NCBI GenBank assembly: GCA_027596195.1
Contig: JADGJG010000789.1
Location: forward strand, 1-12,468
DNA from: Podochytrium sp. JEL0797
Lineage: Eukaryota > Chytridiomycota > Chytridiomycetes > Chytridiales > Chytriomycetaceae
Direction of reading: 5' to 3'
DNA length: 12,468 bases
Part shown: in pieces, positions 1-9,386 of the stretch
Layout: each line of letters opens with the position of its first letter
Numbering within the stretch: position 1 is the first letter of the stretch
Made by a program: the position numbers and the translations under genes
Notes under the pieces: model-generated
Databases searched by the model: none
What the model saw: the letters and a program-made list of their open reading frames with translations, nothing else
Told to the model about the DNA's origin: nothing

Positions 1-3000
1 ACAGTGATTCACAAAACAATGGAATCAGAAAAAAAAGGGGCACAAAACCTTTCACACGCCCCGCGTCAATCACAAAAACGACATCCTCAATCGTGATGGA
101 TGTCTCGGCCACATTGGTCGAAACCACCACTTTTCTCACGCCTTTAGGAGGGCGTTTGAACACCCGACTTTGATCTTTGGGCGACAACTGCGCATGCAGC
201 GGCAACACCTCCAGACTGAACGCTCCACCGACTTCATTCTGGATCGTTTCAATGCATCGCTTAATCTCCATGGCGCCTTGCAAGAAAACGAGCACAGCGC
301 CTTCGTCGTGGGCAGTTTCGCAAATGTGTTTGATGGTGGCAGCGACGAGCGAATAATCGACGGGGTTCGACGCGGATTCCTTGCGCATCACCCAGTTGAG
401 AGCTTTGGTGTGGATGTTGGCGGATTTATCGTCATCGCCGTCCGGGTCTTGGGAGGGTCGGTGGCGGAAGGCGTCTGGAATGTATTTGGACGCGCGCAGG
501 ATTTCATCCAAATACCTGATGGAAGGGAATCAGTGCGTGGAAAATAAGGAGAATAACTCTACAACACGTACACATCTTTCACTGGATGAGTGAACCCCGG
601 AATGTTGAGAACCGGTGCCCCGCCAAAATACGCCGAAAACAGCTCCGAATTGATTGTTGCCGACATGAGAATCTACATTTTTGGGTTAAAAAACGGCTAC
701 CACAATAAGGAAAAAAATAATACCAATCGAAACTCTGGCCTCTTTTTGACGAGCTCCCTCAAAATCACGAGCAAGAAATCCGAGTCAACCGAACGCTCGT
801 GAACTTCGTCAACAATCACGTGCGAAATTCCCTCGAGAGACGGATCCGACTGGAGCATACGCAACAGAATTCCCGTGGTGCAAAACGTGAGCTTCGTGTC
901 GGCACTTCGCGCGTTTTCACCGCGAATGCTGTATCCGATGGTTTGGCCAACCTTTTCGGCACGTTCGGAGGCCACACCTGTTCGAGGAGATGAGTACTTT
1001 GGATAACAAACGACCGGAATACTCACGTTCTGCAAGCGACATGGCAGAAATTCTGCGAGGCTGGGTGCACATCATGTTCATTCCGGCACCTTTTCCAGTC
1101 GACAACAGATGCTCGAGCAAAAATTGCCCGGTTTGAGTTGACTTTCCACAACCCGTCTCTCCACAAATGATGACGACTTGGTTCGACTCTGTTGTTTCAA
1201 TGATGTTGTCGCGGAACTTGTACGACTGTGGCAACAACGTATCAGACTCCAAAAACAAATGGACAACTGTCGAAAATCCTCACCGGAAGGTTCTTGCGCC
1301 CAACCAACATCCGCACATAATCAGGAGTCTTGCAATGCTGCTCGTATTTCTTTTGAAGAGCCCGACCTAGTGAAATGAGCTCGCTGGGAGAGAGTTTCGG
1401 CTTTGTGTTTTGGCGCTTCTGGGTTTCGAGTCGCTTGGGATTCGAGCTCGACTCGGTGTTCTCAGCAGTCGCAAGATTTCGGTCCGAGTTGAACGCCTCC
1501 TTCAGTTGAACGAGAGTGACGGTCGGGCGTTCAATCAGTTCATCCAAATTCGACTCGACCCAGTTGACGGCCTCGAAAACCATGGGCATTCCGAGCCACG
1601 ATTTGGCCTCTGTCGAAAGGCCCTTCAAAATGCATAAACGGATATACGCGGGGATCGCTGGGCAGTCGATCATCATGGCTGGCAGTTCGTGAGGGTAGAG
1701 ACTCTTTTCCGAGATCCCAACACAGAGATGAACTTCCAACTCGGGGTTCGCAAAGGAGTTGATTTTGACGCGCATCATGTGGTGCTCTTCGTCATGATCG
1801 ACAGATTCGGTCCCATAAATTGATTCCAGAGCCTCGAGCTCTTCAACACGCGACAAGGCAAGCTCCTCCTTGTCGATCGCGGATTCGTCAATCTCAACAG
1901 GGGAATCTTCGACGGATAACTTTTTGAAGAGGTGCGCGAGTCCCTCAAGCTCGTCCGAGTTGTGAGAGTCGTAGGCCTGTTGGCACATTTGAGTGCTGAA
2001 ACCAGACTTGGCCATGTTCTGGACAGACCAATCGCGGTTCAAGCTCGTCGCATTCGAATTTCCATGCGACACAGTGGTCTTGACTTTCGAATGGAACGCG
2101 TGTGGAAGATCTGAAGACAGAAATCAGATCGCAAGGAACCGCAAAACTGGACAGCATTACCGTCTTCGGGAACATAGATACAAAGCCAATCCAACGCGCT
2201 ATTAATGTCGTAGTTGTATTCGACAGCCTCTTCCGCATGGACCTTCAGGAAACCCTTGTGCACGATCGCATCCACGATAGTTTTTCGTTCGGAGGCATCC
2301 ATCTCGACTTTGGCGTTTCCATCACCCGACCCAGCAAAATCATCACGAATCAAGTCTTCCACCGCGCGTCGCATGTCGGCCTCCAACACAACTTTTTGGA
2401 AAGCTTCCCAAGGTCGCAACGACTTGTCGTTCTCACGCGCTCGCTTCTCGCGCTCCTCTTTCTCAAGTCGAGTGTTTTCCTTCTCCTCCCTCAGCTTTCG
2501 GTCCTTGGCTGAGAACGGGTCGTCTGTGTACTCCCACTTTTGGACTTCGGATGGTGCCGTCTTTCGAATCTTGTCGAGCGCGACCCAATATTCGGCATGA
2601 GCAGGTGGCAACGACTGCTTCAGAGATAAATGCGATCCGATCCGGTGAAGAGCGAAAGTGGCGGCCCACTGGAAGGTTGATTCAGCATTGATGTAATCAC
2701 AAGCCAAATCGAGATTGTTTACCTGCTTCGCTTCCGCCTCGGTCTCAGTTGTCTTTGCAGGATCCGAGTAAGAGACCTTCTTGGTTTCGTTCGTCTTTGC
2801 ATCTTCGGTCGAAAGGACGGCAGTGGCCAGAATGCCGCCCTTCCCCACCCGTTTGAACTGTTTTGATCACACAAAGAACAATGAGAACCCTTCAAGTTCA
2901 AACGAATGCTCCTACGTTGAACGCAGGTCGATTCCACATCATGCGAGAGCATTGCGTGATCAGCAACTCTTCGGGCGTGGATCCCGTCCAGTTTCCAAAC

Positions 3001-3122
3001 AGCAGTCGCTTCTCCTCGGCTTCGGCGGCTTCTTTGGCCAGGCGCAGATCTCGCTTCGTTGGCTTGGGAATGGTGGCATCGTCGGGTGTTTTGGCAGTCG
3101 TGGCCTGTTTCTTGGGCGGCAT
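1..3122 (-). CDS. DEAH-box RNA helicase, DHX29/DHX57/Ucp12-like (5' part, 3' end outside window)
   Basis: Predicted ATP-dependent RNA helicase of the group that handles structured RNA around translation. Exons by splice sites and frame: 3122-2916, 2857-2161, 2110-1284, 1225-1027, 977-724, 672-572 and 515 to about 49. The last intron runs off the window. About 917 residues are visible. Seen in order: basic N-terminus starting MPPKK; charged coiled-coil-like stretch (about 186-213); UBA-like domain (258-302); RWD domain (about 388-497) with [10 protein letters not shown] and YPHELP; helicase core with motif [10 protein letters not shown] (599-607), Ia TQPRR (631-635), II DEVH (700-703), III SAT (732-734) and V TNVAETS (895-901). 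Motif VI and the C-terminal domains lie beyond the edge. I see no CCCH zinc finger, which argues against a strict DHX57 and for the fungal Ucp12/YLR419W type. The start is the first ATG suitably placed after a TATA-like box. An in-frame ATG also exists at 3221. The family is secure; exact orthology is not. Confidence 0.9.
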
Positions 3123-3238
3123 GAAAACGACAAGTGGTGAGCTGTGGCAGAGAGATTTGGGTTTTTGTTTTTTTCGCAACGTGAGGGGCAGCGCCCAGTG
3201 AAGGACCCATCCACTGCTCATCCACAGCACTTAGATGG

Positions 3239-3245
3239 TTTTATA
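3239..3245 (-). promoter_or_regulatory. TATA-like box upstream of the helicase gene
   Basis: TATAAAA reads on the minus strand here, about 120 nt upstream of the chosen helicase ATG at 3122, in an AT-rich patch between the helicase start and the DALRD3-like stop. If used, transcription would start downstream of the in-frame ATG at 3221, which supports 3122 as the start codon. Sequence match only. Confidence 0.4.
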
Positions 3246-3393
3246 CTATAATTACCTCTCACTACTTAAACTTTTCCTTCCCAATCTTCCCTCATACAGT
3301 AGTATTCCGCAACGAAAGCCCACATCCCGAATTCCCAGGACACGCTTTCAAGCTTCCACGATGTATACAGCCAATAGTTACTCCGAAATAGAG

Positions 3394-3399
3394 TTTATT
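3394..3399 (-). terminator. Candidate poly(A) signal AATAAA for the DALRD3-like gene
   Basis: A perfect AATAAA lies on the minus strand 2 nt after the TGA stop at 3404-3402. It sits in the AT-rich gap before the next same-strand gene, as expected for a short 3' UTR. The motif alone does not prove use. Confidence 0.4.
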
Positions 3400-3401
3400 C
3401 T

Positions 3402-5293
3402 TCACATCGACTCAACAGGATCAACCCCCGTCAGCATCATCAACCCGTTACGAACAACCTGACCAGCACACTTCCACAACTGAAATCTTGCGATGCTTAA
3501 TTCAAGACTGTATTGTTTCTTGACAAAGAGAGCGCTCTGTCCAGATGACACGCTGCGAGCCAGTGCAACCAAACAAGGAATGAGAGTCGTCGCGTCATGA
3601 GAATCCGAGAAGCTCTTGAATCCGATGGGAATGTTGGCAAGACAGCTCGCAATGTTGATGGCGTGCGGGGACTGACGCAACAGATGGACGAGCTCAACAT
3701 GGGCCGGCAACTGCGAAGCGACAGCAGGTGACTTTCTCAGAATTCCGCACACACGAACGTACGCATACTGCAGGTACAAGCCCGTGTCGTGTTGGGCTTC
3801 CTCGATGCGAGACCAATCGAATTTCACGTCTTTTGTCCGTTTGGCTTGGAGGACTTGGATCGCGACGGCCGTGCTGCTCACTTTCAAGGTGTCGAGCACA
3901 ATGTCCAAATCTTGGTCGTCTTCGTCAAAGAAGGCCTTTCCACTGACTTGCTCGAGAACGCGGTCGGCTTTTGTCACCCATCTGGACGGACATGCGAAAC
4001 CTTGGAGAGGCGGGCCAACGTCGAGGTCAAGAACGCGTCCGAACGTGATTGGGACGTATTTTGGGCTTTCGAAATCGAAGTGCCCGAGGCGAGAGAGTTC
4101 CCGCATCACAACCACGTGGTGGTGGCGCTCTGAGGATGGGAAAACGTGAACGACACGGTCAAACAGCGACTCTTGCTCCACGAGGTTGACAAAATCCATG
4201 AGCACGTCGGTCGGGGTTCCGTTTGGAAATTGGATCCTCCGCTTTCCCGCATCCTTCCCCAAATCAAGCACAACCCCTTCGTCCTCGCCACCCCCCGGCA
4301 CTTCCGTCACAGCATCACACTCCTTGAGAAGCGGATCCAGTACCGCAGCGAGCTGCTCCGAGTCCCAGGTTCCAACATCAAGACTCAACTCTGTTATGCC
4401 CATTACCTCCAATTCTGCCCTCATCGCCACTTGCCACGCCCCAAACAGGGAATCCCAGACTTCCAACGAGGCAACGTCCTTGTTGAACAAAAGATACAAC
4501 TCTCGTTCAGCGTCTTCGCGAGGGGTGTCTATTTCGGAGAGTCGATGAATAGTTTCCAGGATGGGTGCGTTGATGGCGGTGGAAAGCTGCTGCTTTTTCC
4601 AGTGATGCAGGATGGCACCAGTTCGTAGAGTCCACAAGGATGCGGAGTTTCTTGTCGAGACATTGAATCCGTTCAGTCGCAGGCAATTGAATTCGCTTTG
4701 GGCAATCAGGGCTCCACGAAAGTGCGACGGGTCAAAACGTTTGCCAAACGGAATCTCGCACTGCACCAAGGCCGTCTGTTGAGGAGACGTAGGAACGGCG
4801 GGGATGAATCCGTACTGCAGGTCTTCCCCTTGGATCTGTGTTGCGAAAGTGTCAAAGGTGTCAAACGCGAACAAGTGAAGAAGCAACTCACGGATCGAAT
4901 CACGTTTTCCAGAAACGCCGTGGGATTCAGCGTGAGAATCAAGAAGGCACCATGAGGTCGAACGGAATCCACCAGTGCATCTGCAACCCACTTTCGCAGT
5001 TCATGGTCAACACAAGAAAAAAAACAAAAACGCATGCTGGAACGAACCTTCTCGGCCACCTTTCTGACAACTTCAAACTTGCTTTCACTCGTGGGTGATT
5101 TCAAGAGCTTGTTCAGCGGGGTTGTCAAGTTGAGGCTCACAGTGCCCTTCTGGAACGAGAACTCGGGCAGTGTTTCACCGACCACGCGAGCAATTTCGGC
5201 ATCCGTCAAGCTTCCAAATGAATATGTTTCACATTCACCTGCCAGCACTTGCTGCAAGAGGGTGGTTGCCTTGGCTTCGCACCAGTTTCGCAT
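3402..5293 (-). CDS. DALRD3: DALRD3-like protein (ArgRS-type DALR anticodon-binding domain, non-catalytic)
   Basis: Likely a tRNA-binding cofactor rather than an aminoacyl-tRNA synthetase. Animal DALRD3 binds arginine tRNAs and directs 3-methylcytosine formation at position 32 with a METTL2-type methyltransferase; the same role here is inferred. Exons: 5293-5048, 4990-4892 and 4835-3402, giving 592 residues, close to the animal protein. The 57-nt intron 5047-4991 is in frame and stop-free; if it is retained the protein has 611 residues. The C-terminal DALR helical bundle spans about 430-592, with GLYLQYAYVRVCGILRKS at 467 and the ArgRS-like ending LMMLTGVDPVESM. The middle keeps a degenerate ArgRS-like pattern (DRVVHVFPSSE, then a FGRVLDLD segment), but I see no HIGH or KMSKS signature. 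The start at 5293 (MRNWCEAK) is the ATG where coding character begins. It is divergent from the Whi3-like gene. Alternative: another degenerate ArgRS paralogue. Confidence 0.78.
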
Positions 5294-5499
5294 TTTGAAA
5301 CAAGAATCGAAAAGGAAAATTTCTTCGCCTGCCAAAGAGATCCAAAAACCGCCCCACACCACCCGTTGTCGCACAGCCGCATTCTCCCGCATCCTTAGCA
5401 ATCGAACCCACCAGCCCTTCTGTGCATTCCGCTGCCGTATTGATCTCGCAGCCGCATCCACCAGCCAACTCCCTTTTGATAGCCGAACTTACCAACTAC
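5294..5499. promoter_or_regulatory. Head-to-head intergenic region (shared promoter region)
   Basis: These 206 bp separate the start codons of the minus-strand DALRD3-like gene and the plus-strand Whi3-like gene, so both promoters and 5' UTRs must fit here or inside the neighbours. The plus strand is C-rich around 5352-5364. I see no TATA box. The frame of the Whi3-like ATG stays open upstream to about 5422 but offers only a GTG there, so 5500 is the first usable start. Confidence 0.5.
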
Positions 5500-7567
5500 A
5501 TGATCCTCTCGATGGAACCAAGACAAATGGTCTTTGACATGTCCCCGCCCGCTGCGCTCGAGCCCTCGCACATGATGCTCGCAAACGTAAGCGTTGTTGT
5601 AAATGTGTTTCATTTTGGCACAATTCGCTGATCACCGCCCCCCCGCCACCAGCAACTCTCTGATGAGATCACCACGATCTTTGTTGTTGGATTCCCCGAG
5701 GATGTGCAGGAGAGAGAGTTCCAAAACATGGTAATGAATTTTTCCGCCCACTGGTGCCGGCTTGACTGACCCCAATTTCAGTTCATCTTTGCGCCCGGCT
5801 TCGAGGCCGCCACGCTGAAGTTCCCAGCCAACTTTGACGTGGACGACGGCGTCCCGGCATATAAGAAGCAGATTGTGAGTTTCAAACTGTTTCAAAACGA
5901 ATTTTTCGCCACCCATCTCAAATATCCAACAACAGATCGGATTCGCCAAATTCAGATCCAGAAAGGAAGCCAACTTTGCGCGTGACTATTTGACCGGTCG
6001 CAAGGTTGATGCCGAGCGCGGCAGTGTCCTCAAGGCCGAAATCGCGAAAAAGAACCTCCACATCAAACGCAACAATGCCACCGGTACCAACGATTTCAAC
6101 ATGCCCACAACTCCCATCATTTTCAACAACTCCAACGGTGGTCCCTCTATGCTCAACAATGTGTCGTTCCCGCTACCTTCCCCCGGAATTGCCAATATGG
6201 CACCTTTCAGACAACCTGCATACACGACGAAGCCTGGCCCGCTATCCTCGGCCGCTTACGACAACTCGTTTTCCGACTACAATTCGATCAATTCTCCACT
6301 TCCGTGGGACATTTTGAACGATGAACACGATCACTCGAACCAAGGCATGATGAACTCCAAGTTGGCCAGCTCGTGGGGAGCCTTGCAGCACACCCGCACG
6401 TTGAGCTCTTCTTCTGACCTCATGCTTGAGCAACAGCACCAGCAACAGCTTCAAAACGACAGATCCCTGCAAAACTCGACTGGCAACTCTCCGACTGACG
6501 TGGACTCCGAAGTCGAAATCCTCTCTCAACCCGGCGGTATCGAAGTTGGCTCCATGTCTTCATTCCGCGGTGCATTCGACGCTTCCATGTCCAACAACGC
6601 CGGCAATTCCTCGACTAGCAGCATCTCTGGCCAAGACAAGGCGGGCACAAGTCTCTCTTCTTCCCCCTTCCCTCAAGCTCGCGTCGCTTCTCGCATGAAC
6701 TCCATCACCAACAATTCTGGGTTCAGCAGCGCGCTTTTCAACAGCGACTCGCTTCTCTCGCTCCCACCGGGACTCAAGGTCAGCACCAAGGGAAGCCCGA
6801 AACTTGGAAGCGGGCCCATGACGGCTCCAGTGGGTGGGAGTAGCTTGTTGAACGGGATAAGCCAGAACTCGGGGCTGCACAGTGCGGTTCCGGGAGGAGT
6901 CGGCGCCCCGAACCCTTTGAGCATCAACACGGGAAGCAACCACTTGAGCATCAACACGGGGAGCGGGCATGGAAGTTCCAAGTTCCCACCTCTCTCCATC
7001 AGCATCCCTCACAGCGGCAACGGCAACGGAATGGGACCCAACTCGACGCAGCAAAACACGCCCACCATCAATAGCGCGTCGTACAACGGGTCCATGACTC
7101 CCGGTGGGATGTCGAATGCTGGGTTCCGTTGTCCGGCGGATCAGAATCCTCCTTGCAACACGCTGTACGTTGGAAACTTGGCCACCAACACGAACGAGAT
7201 TGAAGTGAGGGATTTATTCCAAAGGTGCCCTGGGTTCAAGAGGATGAGTTACAGGAGCAGACCGAACGGACCGATGGTGTTTATTGAGGTGAGCGCACGC
7301 GATATCCCCCCTTTTGTTTGTGCTTTTGCTGACTTTTTCTTGAAACAGTTCGAGAGCGTTCCATACGCACAACAAGCTCTCGGCGACCTGCATGGAACTC
7401 TCCTCTCCACTTCCACCAAAGGTGGAATCCGACTGAGCTTCTCCAAGAACCCACTTGGTGTTCGCCCAAGTGGTTTGACGACTCCCAGCGGAAACGGAAT
7501 GATGCCGATGCCGTCTCCATCCATGATGACTCCCATGGCTTCTGCCTTCTTTGACAACGGATATTGA
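5500..7567 (+). CDS. WHI3: Whi3/Scw1-like RNA-binding protein with two RRMs
   Basis: Fungal mRNA-binding protein. Relatives Whi3 (budding yeast) and Scw1 (fission yeast) bind mRNAs and influence cell size, cell cycle or wall and septum formation. Exons: 5500-5586, 5653-5730, 5782-5874, 5936-7288 and 7349-7567, all joined in phase 0, giving 609 residues. RRM1 (about 35-130) has RNP2-like IFVVGF and RNP1-like IGFAKF. RRM2 (about 494-578) has LYVGNL and GPMVFIEF, then the family hallmark GGIRLSFSKNPLGVR. The linker is low complexity and rich in Ser, Asn, Gly and Pro, with a short Gln-rich run (about 252-259) and a 9-residue tandem repeat (414-431). The last intron (7289-7348) is 60 nt, stop-free, and cuts RNP1 of RRM2; retention would add 20 residues there. 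The ATG at 5500 gives a 29-residue leader; Met5 is an alternative start. The family call is firm; target mRNAs are unknown. Confidence 0.92.
6917..6970 (+). repeat. 27-nt tandem duplication in the Whi3-like linker
   Basis: Two adjacent 27-nt units (6917-6943 and 6944-6970) encode LSINTGSNH and LSINTGSGH. They differ at only a few bases, in keeping with a recent in-frame duplication in a low-complexity coding region. Confidence 0.85.
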
Positions 7568-8485
7568 GCATTTTTTTGTCTCAAACCCTGCGTGCTGCTG
7601 CCAGTGCTGTTTTTCCATTTTTTTTGTTTCCATTTTCGCAATGTGTTCTTTTTGACATTCAGTTTGTGTGTTCTCTGCCAATAGAAGCTTTTCACTTTCA
7701 TTTTTCAGTAACATTCTCCTTGTCGAAATCGGCTGAATCGTCCTCGCTTCCATCGGACAACCATTCTCCCACCATTCTTCCTTTTGAATCTACATTTTGC
7801 CGACAGTGCCAATAACCGCTTGTTCACGCGTTTTCGGGAGAGAGTTGGGCCTCGGAGAGTTGGGACGGGAACAGGGAGTGAGCGAATCTGCAACCACGTC
7901 AACCCCGCTGCCTTGGCGCGCGTCCAAATCATTCATCACCATCTCATCGCACTGGATCCGGAAACGATTCCAAGACAACGACATGCGACGCGGGATTCCT
8001 GACAGTGCAACCAAGTGGGCAAGGGTCTTTAATGAGCTTGTACCGCAAGTGAAGCTACGGAAGCTGTGTTTTAGCAATTCTGGCAACGCGTTTTTGCTAA
8101 AGGGAAAAAATGAGAGGAAAAAGGGAGATACCGGAAGAACCCCCACCTGCTCTGCCATTTCCTTTCCGCGACCGCTGTGGAAGCATTGCCTGGGCCAGTC
8201 TTGCTCTTGCCTTAGCAACCCTGGCTTTTTCAAAAATGGAGGAGGGGAAATGAGGGTGAGAAGGCTCTGAAAGATACCCACTCGACGTTCTTTTCTTATG
8301 CTTTGATATAATTTTTGGAGAGAGGAAGGAGTGGGCGATTTATCCCATTGTGTGTTTCATTAGTTTGACAAGTAATTCATCCCCCACGGGATGCAGGCGG
8401 CGAAAAAAGCTTGGACAGTCTTCAAAAAGGAATTCTTCATTCCATTCGTCGCAAAAGAAAAATAAACAATTCCAAACAAAAAGGT
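7568..8485. other. Intergenic region between the Whi3-like gene and GST1
   Basis: This 918-bp stretch lies between two convergent genes, so it holds both 3' UTRs. T-rich runs follow the Whi3-like stop, but no AATAAA on the plus strand is close enough to assign to that gene. Open frames exist on both strands (about 7797-8270 plus, 8281-7790 minus), with no recognisable domain or convincing exon structure. The only structured signal is the decayed ORF-like segment at 7877-8092, listed separately. Confidence 0.6.
7877..8092 (-). pseudogene. Decayed ORF segment A, related to segment B at 10553-10779
   Basis: On the minus strand this reads as one open frame of about 72 residues inside a longer open stretch (8281-7790), with core FRIQCDE. 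It resembles segment B, which sits between GST2 and GST3. Both contain the plus-strand blocks catcgcact, ggatcc and attccaag in the same order, and similar residues: N-x-[LF]-x-x-L near one end, R-[SG]-F, FRIQ, then G-x-x-V-[DE]-x-V-x-D with one-residue gaps. I do not recognise the protein. It may be a gene remnant carried along with the GST duplications, or non-coding DNA that happens to be open. No splice pattern gave a believable gene. Confidence 0.3.
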
Positions 8486-9196
8486 TCACGCGTGAGCCGC
8501 TTCCCACTCAGCCACCGCCGGAATCGCCTTCACAGCCGCCACCACTTTCTGAATGTGCGGATATCCTTGGATGAGAGTGACTGGAATTCCATCTGTATAT
8601 TTTGCATAACCCCGCAAGATTTGAATTAGTGCCAAAAAACACGTGCCCAAAAAACAAACAGGAAAAAACTCACCCAAATTCCCCGACGTAAAATAAGTAT
8701 TCATCTGATACACAACCAAATCCGCAACACTCACGTCCTGGCCCGCAACAAACGCTCCACCTCTCGCAGCAATGAACGCGTCCAACGCGGCAAACAAAGG
8801 CGGCAACACCTTTTCCTTCAACTCAACCCTCGTCTTCATCTTCTTTTCCGCATCCGGCTCCGACATGGACGCGATGGTCGGGTTCTCAATGTCCTGACAC
8901 TGCCCAATGACTTGGTCCACGACAGCAGCGTGAAGAGGGTCGTCGGGGTACAGTTTCTTGGGTCCGAGTTTGCCAACGTAACGCAGGATGGCGAGGGACT
9001 GCGCAATGAGAATTGTTCCATCGACGGTGAGGACGGGGAGTTGGTGGAATGGGAGGGTTGGTTTGAGGGCGGGCCATTGTTCGCGTTGGATGCGGTCGTC
9101 GGTGAATGGGATTTTGGAAATGGCGAGGGCGAGGCGGATGGGTTCGGCACGGGCTTTGAAGTTGAAGTAAGTGAGCTTGAGGCTGGGGGTAGTCAT
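8486..9196 (-). CDS. Glutathione S-transferase, sigma-like (GST1)
   Basis: Cytosolic GST that would conjugate glutathione to electrophiles or reduce peroxides. Exons 9196-8674 and 8592-8486 give 209 residues, the usual length. The N-terminal thioredoxin-like domain (about 5-82) has LTYFNFKARAEPIR with the likely catalytic Tyr10, cis-Pro segment QLPVLTVDG and glutathione-binding IAQSLAI. The all-helical C-terminal domain includes VSVADLVVYQMN. The single intron (8673-8593, 81 nt, phase 1) matches the second intron of GST2 and GST3. The first intron of those genes is absent here, at a perfectly continuous CAG-GAC junction. The intron is a multiple of three without a stop, so an unspliced reading stays open. 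This is the most diverged of the three copies. The sigma-like class is inferred from motifs; the substrate is unknown. Confidence 0.93.
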   Translation of the reverse strand: MTTPSLKLTYFNFKARAEPIRLALAISKIPFTDDRIQREQWPALKPTLPFHQLPVLTVDGTILIAQSLAILRYVGKLGPKKLYPDDPLHAAVVDQVIGQCQDIENPTIASMSEPDAEKKMKTRVELKEKVLPPLFAALDAFIAARGGAFVAGQDVSVADLVVYQMNTYFTSGNLGEFFPVCFLGTCFLALIQILRGYAKYTDGIPVTLIQGYPHIQKVVAAVKAIPAVAEWEAAHA

Positions 9197-9230
9197 TCTG
9201 GCGGGATTCTATTTTTGGGGGCGAAACGAA

Positions 9231-9239
9231 AAAACGCGC
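9231..9239. promoter_or_regulatory. ACGCGC-type motif upstream of GST1
   Basis: aaaacgcgc lies 35-43 nt upstream of the GST1 ATG. It is the reverse complement of the core (gcgcgtttt) of the 16-bp element shared by the GST2 and GST3 upstream regions, so all three genes carry the core near their starts. On its own this short match is weak. Confidence 0.3.
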
Positions 9240-9386
9240 TTTTTTATGGCTTTTTTATTCCAATTTTTTCGGATGGATTTGAAATGCATGTTCACCCCCA
9301 TTTCATTTGACTAAGTAAATGACGAAAAAGAGAAAAAGAAAAGAAGGTTGAAGTCCGGAAGCAAACACCCAGATTCTTTTTCATCT

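Noticed and set aside
1178..1188. tRNA B-box-like sequence (gttcgactc)
   Set aside because: It lies within helicase coding sequence, and I see no matching A box or cloverleaf.
1242..1283. Shorter 37-nt intron model ending at 1247
   Set aside because: The 58-nt alternative (1283-1226) ends in CACAG, matches the size of intron 1, and restores the canonical [14 protein letters not shown] junction before motif I. The 37-nt model leaves a nine-residue... insertion (seven extra residues) not usual in the family.
3784..4628. Several antisense open frames inside the DALRD3-like gene
   Set aside because: Shadows of the long minus-strand exon, without recognisable domains.
7797..8270. 157-residue open frame on the plus strand
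   Set aside because: No recognisable domain, low-complexity ends, overlaps an equally long open frame on the other strand, and sits in a convergent 3' region. Treated as non-coding apart from the decayed segment A on the minus strand.
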